From assembly GCF_000150275.1 (NCBI RefSeq), contig NW_002060947.1:7930482-7994481 (forward strand): DNA of 64,000 nt. The letters run 5' to 3'. The notes under the pieces were generated by a model. It was not told the origin of the DNA, did no database searches, and saw only the letters and a list, made by a program, of their open reading frames with translations. Numbering within the stretch: the first letter of the stretch is position 1; every line of letters starts with the position of its first letter. This document shows, one piece after another, positions 25,868 through 41,400 of this stretch. This stretch comes from Trichoplax adhaerens (lineage: Eukaryota > Placozoa > Uniplacotomia > Trichoplacea > Trichoplacidae). The position numbers and the translations under genes were made by a program.

Positions 25868-28800
25868 TTAACATTCACTTTCGTATTTAGATTTCTTTAT
25901 CAACAGAGCTAATTTATCTGCTAAACTTGGCATACCGGCATCTTCTAAGGCCAGTCTTAACTATAATTTTGGTAAAGAAAATGGAGACTGTGCATAAGAA
26001 TTTCATGTTCATAACATGTAATCAACTATTAATGCGCTGGAGAAAATAAATTCCTGTTTACACTAATATCGGACTGCCTACCTCAGTGATATACTTTGTC
26101 GCATACGTGAATAATTCATGGACGGCATTTAGACTATTAAAATTTCTCTTAACTCTAAATCTTCGCATCATATCTTCATGAGTATGCAAGAGTTCATCCA
26201 ATGAAACAGGTGGCATATATTGTATATCAGCATAAAACCTACATGTATTTATCGCATAATGATTAATATGTCATCCATATTTACTTTACAATATTTAAAG
26301 ATATCGCTATCTATTCAAATAGACATTGATATGTTACGTACTTTTGTACTCTAGCTTTATAATCAGACGTTTCTCGAGCATATAATAACTTATTTGATGG
26401 TGAATCCTATTCAAATATTTTAAAGAATAATCAGTTATTATTCTTATAGTAAGTTACGTTTCATCAATATATAAATACGAAATGAAGAAAACGCTATGTT
26501 AAAACGTCTCCTTACCTTTCCTAAACGGTTATCCGTAATTGAGCAAGAATCCATGAAAGCTTGTGCAATAACCGACAAGCATGAATCAACGGTACCAGAT
26601 TTATTGACATCAAAAGCATGATGTGGATTTTTAACAATGTTAATGTAAAACCGCAACGGTAAACTAGAAATACCATAAGAGTTTAGTATGATTATTTAGC
26701 TTGTAATAGATTTAAAATGCGTATTAGTTAATACAGTGTAAAGAAAGCAAGAGTTTTCTATATAGTCAGATTTAAATTTACCAATTGTTTTTCCAGGTGT
26801 GCGCAACATCATTTTCAGTAGTAAATCCTAGTTTAAAAGCTTCATAATCAAGAAAGTCGAATAAGTATTTGATGACTTTGGGGAAATGATATAGCGTTTG
26901 AGGAACGGTAAACATCTGAGAAAACAGATCGTCGACAAACGTTTGCAGAATATGCTATAAAGAATTAGATATAAAAGTTATCAATAACATTGTAAAACAG
27001 GAATAAAAATTTTAAATTTTATATGATTTCTTACCTTAGTGGATAGCAATCTTGTTAAGAAGACTTCAGAGACCAATTTATTAGCATTTGGATCTGTAGA
27101 GTTTTCATCCATTGGTTTTATCTAAAATAATGTTAACGAAGGTTATTAAACGTAATGCAACCAGAAGCTGATAAATTTACTGTTTAATAATAATTATTAT
27201 GCTCACCAGGTGCCATAAATTGTAATGTGTTTCACCATTTTCATCGACTGATAATCTACCAAGGAGACTACGTGATGAAACTAAATGCACAAAGTCGAAT
27301 AAAAGCTTAGGCAAATATACTATAGGCAATCTATCATAGCTACATAAGTTATTAATTGTTTTATATTTATATTTATTCTAGTGGTATAAGAATAGAGAAA
27401 TCCTAAAGAAATAGTTTACCAGGATATCTTGTCGAGGAATTACTGCTGACTGATAAGCTTGAAGCAGAGGTACGTGGAATAACAACTACAGAGGCTCCAT
27501 CTGGTATCTGGCGATAAATGAAATCGCGTAAGTTATATAAAATTTTAGCACGATATTAATATAGAGCAACTACTTGATCAAGGGTACCTGATAGTGTTTT
27601 AAAGTATTAATTCGCTTCCAACGGCCAGAAATATTACTGCTGTCATCTTCATTTTTCAAAATAATTCTCACCAATCCAGACGGAGTGTCACGTATCCATT
27701 CTGTTAACATTGGCATCAATTAAAATTAGTACATTCAATTTATTGATCATACTAATCTATCTAAGTTGTCATCATTTAATAATTAATTGAAAGCATGCGC
27801 TAATTTATTTTAATTAGCATACGAGTATTTCTACCTAAATCAATTTCTTCGGCTGGTGTACGTCTAGAATATGCTGCACTCTGTGTAATTAAAGAATAAA
27901 ATGAAATGAGTAAGTGCTAGCACTTAATCAGGCAATACCGATACAAATATAATAAATGGTTGATGATATACTTTATAGATGGCATCTAATATTTTTTCTT
28001 TCGTTTGAGTGATGGAATCACAGTCAAGCACTTTAACCAATTCCGTCGTTCGTTCAAAGTGAGCGGAGAGCGTCAACGTCTATAAAATGTTGAAAATTTA
28101 AAAAATGATTTGTATCTAATTCCATACGAGTTTCTTAACGGAATAGACACTGTTCACATGTTATATATTACCCCTCGAACTTACTTGGTAATCAATATTT
28201 TGTCTGATTAATTTATCCTCGCTCAGGGAATGCTTTGCATCGGCTGTAATCTCATCGACTGGACCTTTATCAACTTGTTGCTTTATTGCTTGATATAAAA
28301 CGTATAAAGAATCACCGATACTTCCCTGTAATAAAATTGTGTAATGACTTAATTTTCATTCTATCATAATATAGCTTATTCTGCAACAGAAGATTTGTAA
28401 AGATTTAGCGATACTAATATAAATATTTTTAATCATGTAATTTGCAGACGATTTAGCCAGAAATGTGTGACTTACGAAAAGGTAAGGGTAAAAGAAGAAA
28501 GACAACCAATTTGTTAGCAATTTCTCAGCGATACATTCAGTTCTGTTTATCAAGAAAACGAGTATATGGTAAGGTATATTTATAAGTATAGGAGAATAAA
28601 AGTAATAATTAGGCTTTACTAATGCTTACTGTTGAGATATAATGCAAGTAAACTTAAATTTGGCTCATAATATCTTTCTCTATTAGAGAATATCCGTTAA
28701 TCTTTGCTAATAGTATAAATATATCATATCTGAATATGATAGCTTAGAAAGTAAAATATTTCCTGGTACGAAATATATAATATAATTTATAATTTTCTAT

Positions 28801-31800
28801 TTAAGATCTCTTGATTTAACCATTATTCGTAACTTAGTAAGCAAAAGTAATGCTAATGTAAGCTATCTACTGTAGAAGTTACTATGCCATAAACAATATT
28901 GAATTCATACCTCCTTAAAATTAATTTTGGATGATTTTTGGCAACGGACTTGTGGATTAATTCTCGCAGTAAGTGGCACAAAATTCTAAGTGTAATAATA
29001 GATGTACATGGATATATTAGTTTCTAGTGTTGATGAAAAATATCAGCGTTTAGAAGTTTCCCTGTATTCATCTATAGCTAGTCTACGTACTCCGTGACAT
29101 AACCCATCCGATGCTGTAAGGCCACCATTAATAAAGAAGCCACATTGCACCTAAGGCGAATACATGAAGTTAATATTAAAATAAACAATTCAATTTCATT
29201 TTTAGTAATAATTAATAAATTAAACTATGCCAAACAAGATAAGAGAATTTTCGTGCAACAGTTTACCTGTCTTTCATGCTAAAGTCTTGCTGATTTTCTA
29301 TCGTATGAAGGTAAATTTTTAAGAACTTTTTCTTATATAGTAAATCTGCAAATAAGAGAACTGCATCATCGTCATCATATCGCCTTCCCTCTCGTTGATT
29401 CTAGTTGGTAATAATAAATTAAAATTAGTATATTAATTTCAATGAACAATCAATAGATCAAATATATAAATAAAGTGTAGTGGTAATAGGTGTCGTCTTA
29501 CCAAGAAATGATGCACCGCATATTCCTCATTATCTGGAAATAGTATTTTGATTGCGTAGCCATTGAAAGGCAAATATGGGATGGAAAAATTAGATAAATC
29601 GCTTTTCAAGTATTCAGAAACATCAGTTTGTAATTCGGCGAAAGCTGCAAAAAAATTAAGTCATTTTATTTCCAACGTAGCTCAATCAGCTATAGGTATG
29701 AATTTATCTGCAATTTCTTATTCCTATATCAAAATCAATTTTAAATACCAGTTTTGCATTCTAGAGCGACTTGTGATTCCATACGATCTAAGCGCGTTTG
29801 TAAAGTTTCTTTCGTTCGACGATTTTGTGCCGATTTCCTTCGATAAAGGAAAATTAGTGGTATGATAATAACTAGTATAATTGCCACTGATGTAGTTACA
29901 GCTATAATGATAGTTGTTCTGATTTGTTGTTCAGCCGAAAAAAATTGTACTTTCCCCGGTCGAAAGATTAAATTGCCCACAGTAACGGTAACTTGTACAA
30001 TTTTAGACTGAAGTTGAGTAGTTGTGCAAGTTAAATGGGTCTGATTCAGTGTAGATACTGCACATTTTTGCCCTCCAATCAAGATATTATAATCGGTTGT
30101 ATTAGCAGCACGATTTAAATTCGTTCCTGTCATTGTCAAAATAAGATTACTTCCAACACTAGCTTCATCGTTAGCAAACGCATTGATACTTGGATTAGGC
30201 GTATAATATAGTTTGCTTCCTTCTTCATTATAAATATAGAGCTGTTTTAAGCTAGTAACACCATCCATAATTAATGATATGTAAGCTGTGAAAGAGTTTA
30301 GTCCGTTTGACAGCTCTGTAATATTGGGAAATGGACAGCGCATCATAGCTCCATTTGGGAAATTATTATTACATATTGATGATGCGGTTGTCTGTTGCTG
30401 TACTCCTGTCGAGATTATAATGCGAGGTGATATAACACTATCGAGATTAGTTCCATAGACGGTAAGATTTAACCCACCAGCTGGAAAAGCCCTATTAGGA
30501 TACATTGCTACGAAGGTAGGATCTTCAGTGTAGGTAAATTTTTGAGCTGATGTAATTACTGCAGCATCGATCTGAACAGTTACACTACTAGTAATATCCC
30601 TTTTCATGATACTCCTCTTAGAAGATTGGGATGAACCAGTTACATTGGTTTGGCTTGTTAAACATTCTATCACCGTTGCAGTTCTACAAGAACATTAGTT
30701 ATAAAATTTAAAATTTAAATTCAAGGAACTAGGCACAGTAGGATTCAAATTAATAACAGTAAATAATTATTTAATTACATTCGCAGGATATCACTATTAA
30801 ATTCTGAGCTATTTATGCTTATAATCTCTTGCTGTATGATATAACTACACCTACGTACCTTTTCGTTATGTTGCAAGCTTTATCAGCGATAATCACTTTA
30901 GCTGTTAATCCAGCATTTAAATTTTGTCCTGTAATCTTGACATTGGTACCTCCTGATTCCGGCCCTTTTAAAGGATAGATACTACTGACGCTCGTTCTAA
31001 CATATTGCCAATTTCTAATATATGACGCTGAAACTCCTCTGATATTCACAGTAACCTGCCCTTGTATATCCGACGAACTGGCAGAAGTATTGCAGTAAAT
31101 ACTGTAACTGACTACATATCCATCTCGAAGTGGTTTACAGTTTAAGCCAGCTACGGTGATGCGGGTTATATCTGAGAACTGGATACCTAAATTAGTGCCA
31201 GTAATATTGATAACGGTTCCCCCTTCGATTGGACCCCGTAGTGGCATGACCTTTAATTATAGAGCTCAAATTAGTTAAAGATGATCATGAAACTAGGTTA
31301 TATATTACAAATGTAAATCTGGTGTAGCTATTTAATATACCGAGTTAATATTAGGGCCAGGGCATGATTGGGATTGGATATTTCCAGGAAAGGAACACTG
31401 CTGAACATGAGTACAGATTGAACTTTGCAGTGATTGCGACGGATATTGACACCAACCGCAATCATAACCTTTGGTTTGCTTAGCAGCTAAGCATACGCTA
31501 CAATCACTCCGACCAAATCGACAATTATATAAAGTAACTAAAAATTAAAATATTCAATAATAAGGAAACATCAATACTTTAATAGTAACGTAATTAATAA
31601 ATTGATGACATAGATTAAATTATTCCAGCCATTAATGTTCGATTATTTGAATAGACTATTTTGATGATTACCTGTAACATTTCCTTCATTATAGATTAAT
31701 AATCTACCAAGATATCGGATTTGCAAATTTGCCTGAATACTCTCCACGGATTTACCGTAATTATACTTTTAAAATAATATGGATATCAGATTTTTAGTAT

Positions 31801-34800
31801 TAATAGTTGCCTGAAATTAATCCATTCTCTCAAAGTTATTAAATACTATACCGGTTGAAGTGGAGCAATGCATTCTAGCGAGTTGCTGGCGATTCTTCTA
31901 CCTAATAATACCAACTGGGTACCATCAACATTCAATAAACACTCATAGCCAACATTACCGGAAGGGATGGGTTGAAGATTGCGTGCATTAAGGTTAAAGT
32001 TTCTTCTTGTTCCAATGGATAATAAAACTGTAGTATTAAGTAAAGCTGGACAACCCTATTTTAAAGATACGCGCATATATGGTAAGAAATTACTCTAGCT
32101 AGCTGTAGCTCTATAATCGAATTCAGTGTTTCATCCTAATTTGCTTTTCTATTAAAACAGATTTAATTACTTTCATATTCTCCTTAACGTTATAAACTTA
32201 AGATACTAACATCGATTGAAGAAATTGACGACGTGCAACTTGTGCTTCCATCGATACATTGGTTTGTTTGTGGGCACCAATTACAGTTGTATACACTTTG
32301 CAAACATTTACCACACCTATATGGGCAAGCAGAAATGAAACTCCGTAAATTTTTAAAGATCTAAAAATTCTCTGCTGCCGTTGTTAAACTTAATCGAACT
32401 ATAGTGAATAGTGTTACTTACGAAACGTAATTAACGCTGCAATTGTAGAAAGTAAACGAGGTTGTAGCAACGGTAAAGGTGCTTGATCTATCCACCACCG
32501 ACAACGAAATGATGATGTTATCTATATCGGAGTTACAAAGCAATCACTGATTTGGTCCCAACCTCCTTTTGCAATTTTAATCTTGCAAGCGTTCAAGAAA
32601 TAAGCCAAAAGTATTAAGATAGAACAAACCTTGAGGTCCTAATATACTTGGCAGTAAATTACTAGAAGGTGTATTGCAACGAACACCATCAACTAGTTGT
32701 GCAGCATCTGTAGTCCCGTAGCTTCCAAACCGACATTGATATTGTGTATTAGTAGGTAAATTGGCTACGTTTACCTTCAGCTAAATATACATAAAAATTC
32801 CATAAATTTTTGAATCAGTAATAAATTAAAATACATTCAGGACTCAAGATGAGCTGTAAATGGAAACTAGAAATTGATTAAATATCACTTATAAGACTTA
32901 TTTACCGAAGTTACTCTTCCAACTGGCGCCGATGCAGGCACTACTAATGATAAATCTACACATCGAGCTGTTGTTCCGGACTGAGTCCAAAATGCTTCAT
33001 TAGACGTAAAACAGCCAGAGCGACTTGTGCACCTAGTCATCATACAGTTTTAGCTTTAGTTACAATAAATATAGAGTAATGATATCGTCATATCAGCGAT
33101 TAAGAGGATTATAATACTATCATTATTTATGCTGGATTAAGTAACTTAAAATAATTCTTGATCAATTGATCTTAAAATTTACAACTTTACTTATTAGCAA
33201 TGGTACACCATCCACAGTAAGGATCTTTGGAGTTCATACAGTTATCACAATTCTTGTGAGTATTGCAGTCATGAACTGGGATTAAAACAAGCTAAAGCAG
33301 AATAGTAGTTTGATGGAGATTCGTTAAGCGCTAATATTGGAAATATGTTTATCGTGCTAATTTCTATCATAAAAGAAGCATATCTATAAAATAGGTGATA
33401 AATTCCCTAGTTAACCTTAGTTGTGGATAGTGTGTAGATGCTATTCTTGTTCTTAGTGTATTTCATGGAAATAATTGGATAATTCTGATCAATTGTTAGA
33501 TCTTGATATTGAGATGCACTTGTTGCTGAGTTGACTCGTAACTAGAGCGGAAATAATTTTGATAATATTATATTAGTCGACATTAAGTAAAGTCGGTGGA
33601 AAAATCGATCGTTTATCTTTTCTATTGCATACTAGATAATGAACATATTACTATATATAAATTTTGTTCAATATAGTACCAAGTTATGGCTTACTTTAAA
33701 CTATCGTTTTTAATTTATCGCGCCTAGATAATTAAATGAATTACCTTTAAGATATGGCCGCTATTGGTTCCTAGAAATACAACAGTGTTACTACGAACTG
33801 GCGTCGCAATGATGGAGGTAATAATATGCTGCTTTAATTCTAGTAAAGCCTGCCCATAAATTGATTGAGATCCACCAATGGCTGGATTGGTTTGACTACT
33901 ACATTGAGGCACTTGGCTAACCTAATAATATGCGAAAATACAATCATATTAGGTATAACTGTATATCCTATTAATTTTATTTTATCTGTTTGCAAAATGT
34001 TAATTTGGCATGTTCTTTGGCATTCGTGATTTGTCATGATATTTGCATGGTGACGATCACTTCCAATATAAATGCTTGAAATAAAATCATTTCTAGATAT
34101 TTCTTACCTGACATCGTGCTGTCGGATTAACAATGTATGGCAGCCCTACCAAAATCTGTGAGCCATAGCAGTTATTTATATTAGTAGAAAAAACGGAACT
34201 GACACTTTGCATGGTATAGATGCAAACAGCAGCATCGGTTGATGGAAATCGAGAGTTTGTTTCATTCGATGCCGAAAAAACACCAATAAGAATATCGCTG
34301 GATGTTGAGACTTGTAATGATGTTGCTAAACTACTACCAGGCTTCGTCAGATAAGCTGCTTGCAATAGATTGTAGATTCTAGAATTAGCCCCACGACATT
34401 CTAAAGGTGTTTCTACATAGGACTGAAATTGATTTGGTCCATTACATAGACGTATTAACTTGGATATATAATTATTGGCAATACTCGCTGTTGTTGATGT
34501 CAAAGTAACAGCTTTCTGAACAGTTGCGAAATAAGTATAACCACCATGTGAGAAACCGTTAATATACTGAACTTCATAGGACCTATCAGTGAATTTAATG
34601 TTACTTTCTGAGGGTAATAAATTAGCATAATTTAATAAATCGCTTTGGCTAGATTGATGATATAAACTTCTTGCGGCCAGTGCTGGTACAGCACTACTAA
34701 AGAAACTACGCTGAGTATATTGAACTCCAACATAAAGGACTTTTGTGGTATTAGGTACGCCAGATCCAACGAAAGCTAATGTCGATGCTGATGGTTGATT

Positions 34801-35235
34801 TGCTGCCACGAAATACGACGGTTGCACTGTATTAGTAATTAGAGCCAAATTATTTAATTGTCGAATACGACAACGACCTTGATTAACACTACCACAAACG
34901 ATTAGTCGTTGACCGCTAGTATCTGCTATTAAAATCTTGTTATAATTGTCGCTTAAATTGCGTGAAGACGAGCATGAATCAGGCAATGGCGCACAATATG
35001 GACTATCTTGTACAGGCCCAGTTGAAGCAGATGTTAGTATCGTTAAAGTGGTTGAATTTAACAAATAGATTGCATTTTTTGCACCTATGTAAATCCGCCC
35101 AGCTGATTCATCTAAATCCATATTTTGGAAAGTAACTGAATTGACATTAGGACTGGTATATGTTGCCGTTGGCGTTTGTCCACAGGCAATGCCAATGGAT
35201 GACAATAGTAAGACCCAACAGATGTTATTGAACAT
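25868..35235 (-). CDS. PLXN: Plexin 2 (semaphorin receptor, plexin A-like)
   Basis: Paralogue of plexin 1 in opposite orientation; 30 exons, 1,869 residues. Exons: 35235-34108, 33921-33745, 33541-33416, 33291-33191, 33032-32906, 32780-32630, 32521-32422, 32316-32211, 32055-31852, 31765-31672, 31537-31341, 31250-30859, 30683-29749, 29644-29502, 29400-29267, 29150-29091, 28985-28911, 28542-28476, 28325-28185, 28079-27972, 27880-27835, 27700-27588, 27507-27420, 27280-27207, 27121-27035, 26954-26782, 26663-26516, 26406-26342, 26238-26082, 25960-25868. Signal peptide, Sema, three PSI modules (DPYCGWC; CNWCPQ; DCGWCQ), IPT repeats (GPIEGG, GPESGG), membrane helix near 1224-1248 and juxtamembrane coil. 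In the GAP the arginine pair is RR (1416-1417, LILRRTE) and the third arginine is R1720 (LPLRFY). The insert carries [18 protein letters not shown]. All junctions are GT-AG and in phase. Confidence 0.96.
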
Positions 35236-35241
35236 GTTGAA

Positions 35242-35424
35242 TTATGAGAATAGCAAGTGAATTGAAAATATGAAATGCCTAGAGGAGGAATTCAATAACA
35301 TCATTAAGTTCAAACGTAATTTTGAATTCGACATTAGAGAATTATTGTAAAGAATATTTGCGAAATTGATACGACTATTATTTGCTTCGATATTAATGAA
35401 AGATCGAAATGCATCATACAACAT
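35242..35424 (-). other. Possible upstream ORF in the plexin 2 leader
   Basis: A 60-codon frame (ATG at 35424) ends six bases before the plexin 2 start codon on the same strand. If the transcript starts upstream, it could damp initiation at the main ATG. The peptide has no recognised feature and may be chance. Confidence 0.2.
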
Positions 35425-38400
35425 ATCCTTCTATTGAATGTTATTTTAAATTAACAAGGTAATATTAGCGTATACGGTAGTAATCGGTCGAAGAAAGTAA
35501 TTTTCTTAACTTAAAGACACTGTATGGTTTAACATTCCATTACATCAGAGATAGGAAGTTGCAGTACAGACTTTATGTGTATTAAATTAGTAGTTAATAA
35601 GTTTACTTTTTATAGCCTTCTGATAGTATAAAAGTGAAGATCTGAATTCGATAGGATAGTTGTAATCTGTTTACGAAGCAAATTTGATCTATAGATATTG
35701 TCTTTTGATGGATATTGCCTAAGGGTAATGTAGAGAGACTTGATTTGTTTCGACGGTATAAATATCTACTAAAGAAGTTCTGAGATATTCATCAAGCTAA
35801 AGGATGCAAGGCCAGTTAATAATCGTATTGAGTTCACGATATCTTTGCTTTAATTTCAAGTAATGCTTTGCTAGTTGTAGCATAGAATTAAGCAAAATAC
35901 TTCCAGGATTGTCGTATGTGCGGCAATTTTACTTAGCCAATGTAAAAATGAAAGAAGAATTTTAAGGGAAAGGAATAGGCGCAGAGACGTTATAGTCCTA
36001 TAATGTATCTTAAAAGTTTTCTGCATCGCAATTACAGAAAGTCTATAATCTTCATAGGATAACGTTGAGAATGAGGAAAGGGTTCCGCTGTTCTAATTCA
36101 ACGCTAAACGGTTTAAAAAAGTAACATTTTATATCTAGTAATGACAGAGGATGCACCAAAATCGTGTAGGTTATCTTACATAAACTGATGAAATTTTACT
36201 ACTTCAATCCAAAAATGAACCATTTGACTCGATCATTTGCATAGAGTATGTGTAGGATAGTTACTGCCCATTACATGATTTAATTGCATTTGGTAAGCAA
36301 ATAAAAATAGCTAGTGTTAATACTTCACTCCTAATCGGATTAATTTCGAATACAGTTAGATAGAAAGCTCAATTTTGCAATCGATAGGCTATATCATGTT
36401 TACTTTTTCAAGCAATACGACATTAATCTACCGTTCAATTTCCTTCAATAACAATTAGCGTTTATTTTGTTTAAATATAGCAAGATGAATCTTTTTATTG
36501 GAGGTAAGAAATTGATCTATTGATTATCGACTTCATCCCACGTCTATAGTCAATATAGCGCTGGCTGGCGATCATAAGTACTATTAAGAATTACAGCTAT
36601 CATATTTGTATCAGTAAGCAATTATAACTTTGATATTAACTATAATAATATCGCTTCTCGATATCCAAAATTCTATACGTTTCCACATTGAATTGCTCCC
36701 CCTTTTACTGTTTTCGATCTACTTATATCAATCTTGTAATATTCAAACGGAAATAAAAATATAAATTGAATTGATCTAGGGCCAATTGAAATAGCGTAGC
36801 TATAAAATGATTAGTTTAGCTTGTTTACACTGGGGTAAGTGGAAATTCGATCCATTTCAAGCTATTTTAACCTTTGAACTTTTTCGTACGTTTGTTATAA
36901 GTTGTGATTCGTTACTGTTTTCAAGCAGCAACATAATACAGATTTTAAGATTTAGCAGCGTTATGTTGGTTTATATCACTAGTGAAGAATTGGCTAAGGA
37001 AAGATTTCGTGGCTGGTTAAAGCTATCGTTCATCATAGTACTGTTAACATGATTAATTCGGTATTATTTCGAGCTAAATAGCCGACTGTACACGATAACA
37101 TTTGGTTAAAATGTTGATTAATTTCATGTTATCGTGGGAATATTTAGAATATTCAATTCATATGTGTTGGTGTCAACATTTCTAAATACTTATGAAACGC
37201 TAATGACGCAGATATTTCCGTAAGAGATGATGCAAGCGTATTCTATAAATGCATTCATCATCAGTGAGGTAATAGAATGTAGACCTCGGCAATGTTGGAA
37301 TCACCCAATTTCCAATTGATAGTAGGTTGATGACTACCGTATATTATTTTTTTCTATCCCAAGATCACATCATTCAATTAATATTTTCGTCATACTACTA
37401 TTGTGTTTATCTAATAATGAAGGTGGTAAAGCTATCGAGGCAATAACATGATGACGATGGAAGGTTATAATGTTTAATGAGCAGATAAGTTTCAAAGTCT
37501 CAAATTCAATCTCATTTCTTTCTTACCAATTACAGTTTAGGTAAATTGATACGTTCAATAGCATGGGTGCAGAAAAAGAGTTTAAAATCTGATACTGAAT
37601 CATTTCTCATACGATAAGTTCGATCTCACTCTTTCTAGCAAGAAAGCTTCTAAGCAGAAATTATTTCATCATCTAACATTGTATCACATCACGGTTTTCT
37701 ACCTACTTCTAATTAACTATAGACAAAATTGATGCAATCATGAGCGTAGGTGAAGTAGGAAAGTTATCTTATAGGGTGAGGATTGAAAGTTTGTCAGTTT
37801 CATATTAAGTATAGATGAAATTGATATTTCGGTGCATGTGTGAGAAAAGAAGGTTTTCAACTTTTATGATGATCGCATCCATCACCTCCGATTTCTTTCA
37901 TGATGGTCATGTACTCATCTGTCTCTCATTAGATATAGATCAATCGATTTACTCAATGGGGTTTAAACTTGAATTGTTTATCATCCTGTAGCATCATTAT
38001 GTAACGTTAATCCGTTTGATTCTCATTTACTAGAGACAAAATTAAGGTATTCAAAAGCATTGGCCAAGAAAGGAAGTTCGAAACCTGCAATTCTTTTTAT
38101 CTTCCATTATCATCATCATTTCACCGTTCTAATATGATGAAAAAGTTTGTTACCTCATTCTCTTCCAACCATTTTTTGAATTCAATCATGACAGCAATAG
38201 TACAATAGACTTTGATGAGATTATGATATAACAAGATATTTAATCGCTAAACATAGCAACCAAAGTTTGCTATAGCCCAACCTCTGCAACAGTTGAAAAT
38301 TTAGTTCTATCAAGATATTTTCATCGATAACACGTGATAAAAATTGAAATTATCCCTTGAACAAATCAAAGTCGACCCTTGCAGTTAAGATGGCCATACT

Positions 38401-41400
38401 GGTGGTGTTTCAATAGATTGGATTTTTAAATCATAAACTACATCATAACCTATGAGTCATTTGAGCTTTGTTTGGGTGATAATCGCTTAGATAATCATTT
38501 CAATTATCTTATGTATTACATTAAAGTGATTAGCTGCTACGATAGCCATAGTCGATGGTGTTATGATACTAACTGGATGTTCTACTTGAATACAAATTAT
38601 CCTAAAAAGGGAAAGATTCAATTCAATCCGTTTCCTATTCTTTCTTTTGATTTTTTGTTGATGCAATAACAAGTCACGTAATATTATGTAATTTGAGAAT
38701 TTCTTTATAAAATAATAGGATTTAACTTCTTCATCCAATGGGGACAAATTAGAATGAGTAGTAGGAGTAATTTGCTTATAGCGCTATTTTTTCCTATCGT
38801 TGGAAGACAGTATAATGGAAAGAACTAGTGTAGCTTTTTTCAATAAATCAGGATTAAATTTGCAGTAAGGAATAATTTATTGTCTTGCCAAGTTAGCGAT
38901 AACAGTCTAAAGCAAACTGATTTTCCGTAATTAAATGTTCAAGCAGATGATAAATGGAGAATCAACACAAATAAAATTATAAAGTAATCACTTTTAATCA
39001 ATCATTCATTAAACGTTGTCCATCAATTGACCAAATTCGCATGTAATCAGCAAAGTTATGTAGTTCGTTCAGACTGACAAGTAGCTAGGGATTAGTACCC
39101 AACTGAGTAAAGTAGTAACTTACTATAGTTGTGCTATTGTAGAAGAGGAAATTATAAAGCCTTAATATAACACCATTTAGCGCATCCGAGCTTTGGCATC
39201 GTATTGATACGACAATCACGACTATTTTGTCATCAATATTTCATGAAAATTTAAATTGTTACCTGATCGACTGATTTATTGCCCTTTTAAAATTTCCTAC
39301 AAAATTCAGAGAATGACGAAATAGGATCGATTTCCAACAGAAATTCTTTATACAATTCTCGATGTGTATGTATATCAATAGTCTCTACTACTTTCACGAA
39401 CGTCATTGATGACAGAAAATAAGCTCAACACAATGAATATAAAACGAAGAACTTCTTAAACCAAACTGATTACTGTACTAATTAAATCGTTTTAAATCAC
39501 CATTTTACAGTCAATGACGATCAATATCTGTAATGTATTCACTAATGTTTCATGAATAAAAATGAATTAGGTAACATGAAAATGAACAGTGTATTAACAT
39601 GATGCTCGTAGATTATTACTTGTAAATCGAGGCGATCAATTACATGGAAAATGTGTCCATGGTGTTTCCCCAAACTCGGGGCCGGTACAGAAAAATGACT
39701 AAAAAATTTTTCTCTATGAAGTTGTAGATTGATTAATCTATCGGTAAACTGTGTTTCAATAAAATATCCGATTAGTAAAACGACTTATTTGATTTCTCTA
39801 CTTGTACAGGAGATGCTTATCCTTTTGTGTTGAGATTGTAATCAACGTGTTCATAAGTGATTTTTGCCCAATTCATTATAAATTTGTCACCATGACCTAA
39901 ATACGAGTGTAATTGCCTGCACAACTTCACCGTTCAGGTTTCGTCAAATTCATCCCTATCCGTAGCCTTTAAAAGCGCCCAAAAGGGCACTGGATAGAAT
40001 ACCAAAGACGATAACCGATGGATAAGGATAAGTAAGATCTATGGCAGTCTTTTTCCATGATACAATCTAGTTTAACATCTACGTCGATTGAGTTAGGACT
40101 ACTCAAAGTTCAAAACTTTTAGAATGAAACCATTTTGCTTTCAAAACATGGACAACCGTCCAACTCTACGAATCATGACCCAACTTAAAATTCATAACGG
40201 CATGAAAAATAGATGATATTTTATCGTACCATAAGCAATCTATCAATCTGATGCTAAAGGCAAACAAGAATAGCTACTTTGTATTTAATTACAGGAATTC
40301 AGGATTGGACATTATTCACGTTGTCGGAAGAGAAGCATTATGTATACACCCGTATACGAGGATGAAAGCATGGTGCTATTAGTAAAATTGAAATAATGAT
40401 TTTGATTGACCATGATTTAAGGATAGAGAAAGGAGAGTGGATAGGAAGAGTGAATCACTTGAAAGTTAGTTACCTGGATATAGGGTGTGATAATGAGATA
40501 TATTTGTTGCGATAGTTGCTCATAATCTTGCTAATAGATCCATTGATAATGATGGATAATATCTAAATCTCTACCGTATCAAGCCGGCACTACTGATCGA
40601 AACGGTTTAAATTTCTGATGTTATGTTTGAATTAATTGGATCCATTTTTATTCCTGATAAAGAATGAAATGGAGACAACGACTTTCTCTGAAGATAGATT
40701 GACGTAGTAATTAGCCTGTAACCGACAAATTAACTGTAATATCTAAAGGTGTAGTGAAAAATGCGATTAAAATAGGAAAGAACTATTCTGAGATTTTAAA
40801 TGAAACTCAAGCCACGCATCTCATGGCGTAGAATTTATGAATATTTTGAACAATCAAGGCGATAAAAGTCCTAACTGATAAATTTAGTCATCAAGAAAAA
40901 ATTGGGACGAAATGCCGCAGTAGAGAAAGAGGGAATCAAATGGACACAACACTGTTTTGCTACTTTAAACTACATTATATCAAGTTTTGATTTCTTGTAA
41001 AAATGTTGAAAACAAGCCGTTAATTAATTGCGCATCGCTGTTATATCGAAAGAAGAGTGACTATGATATTGAGATTAATTGGATGATGGAGTCCAATTCC
41101 GTTAGGTATAGAAGGATTGATTTTTCTTACTCTATGCCACTTACCTAATTTCTTCCTTACAATGAGACACAACTCGCCAGATCGATTCTACTTTCCTACT
41201 TCCCGTGAGGCCAAGTTTGTAAAATGGTCTATACAACCATGATGAAGTATTGATTATTCTACCTTGAGCAAACTTTTTCGATTTATCAAAAGTAATTGGT
41301 TTAATGCGTCTATCCTAGCACGAATGGAGAGAAATTTTCAACGCTTCAATTTAATGTTGTGGTTAAACTATAGGTAGAAAGGATAACGAGTCATGGATTG

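Noticed and set aside
36807-37052. Short frame with MISLACLHW followed by a strong GGGTAAGT donor
   Set aside because: Nine codons before a donor is too little to support an exon and no continuation was found.
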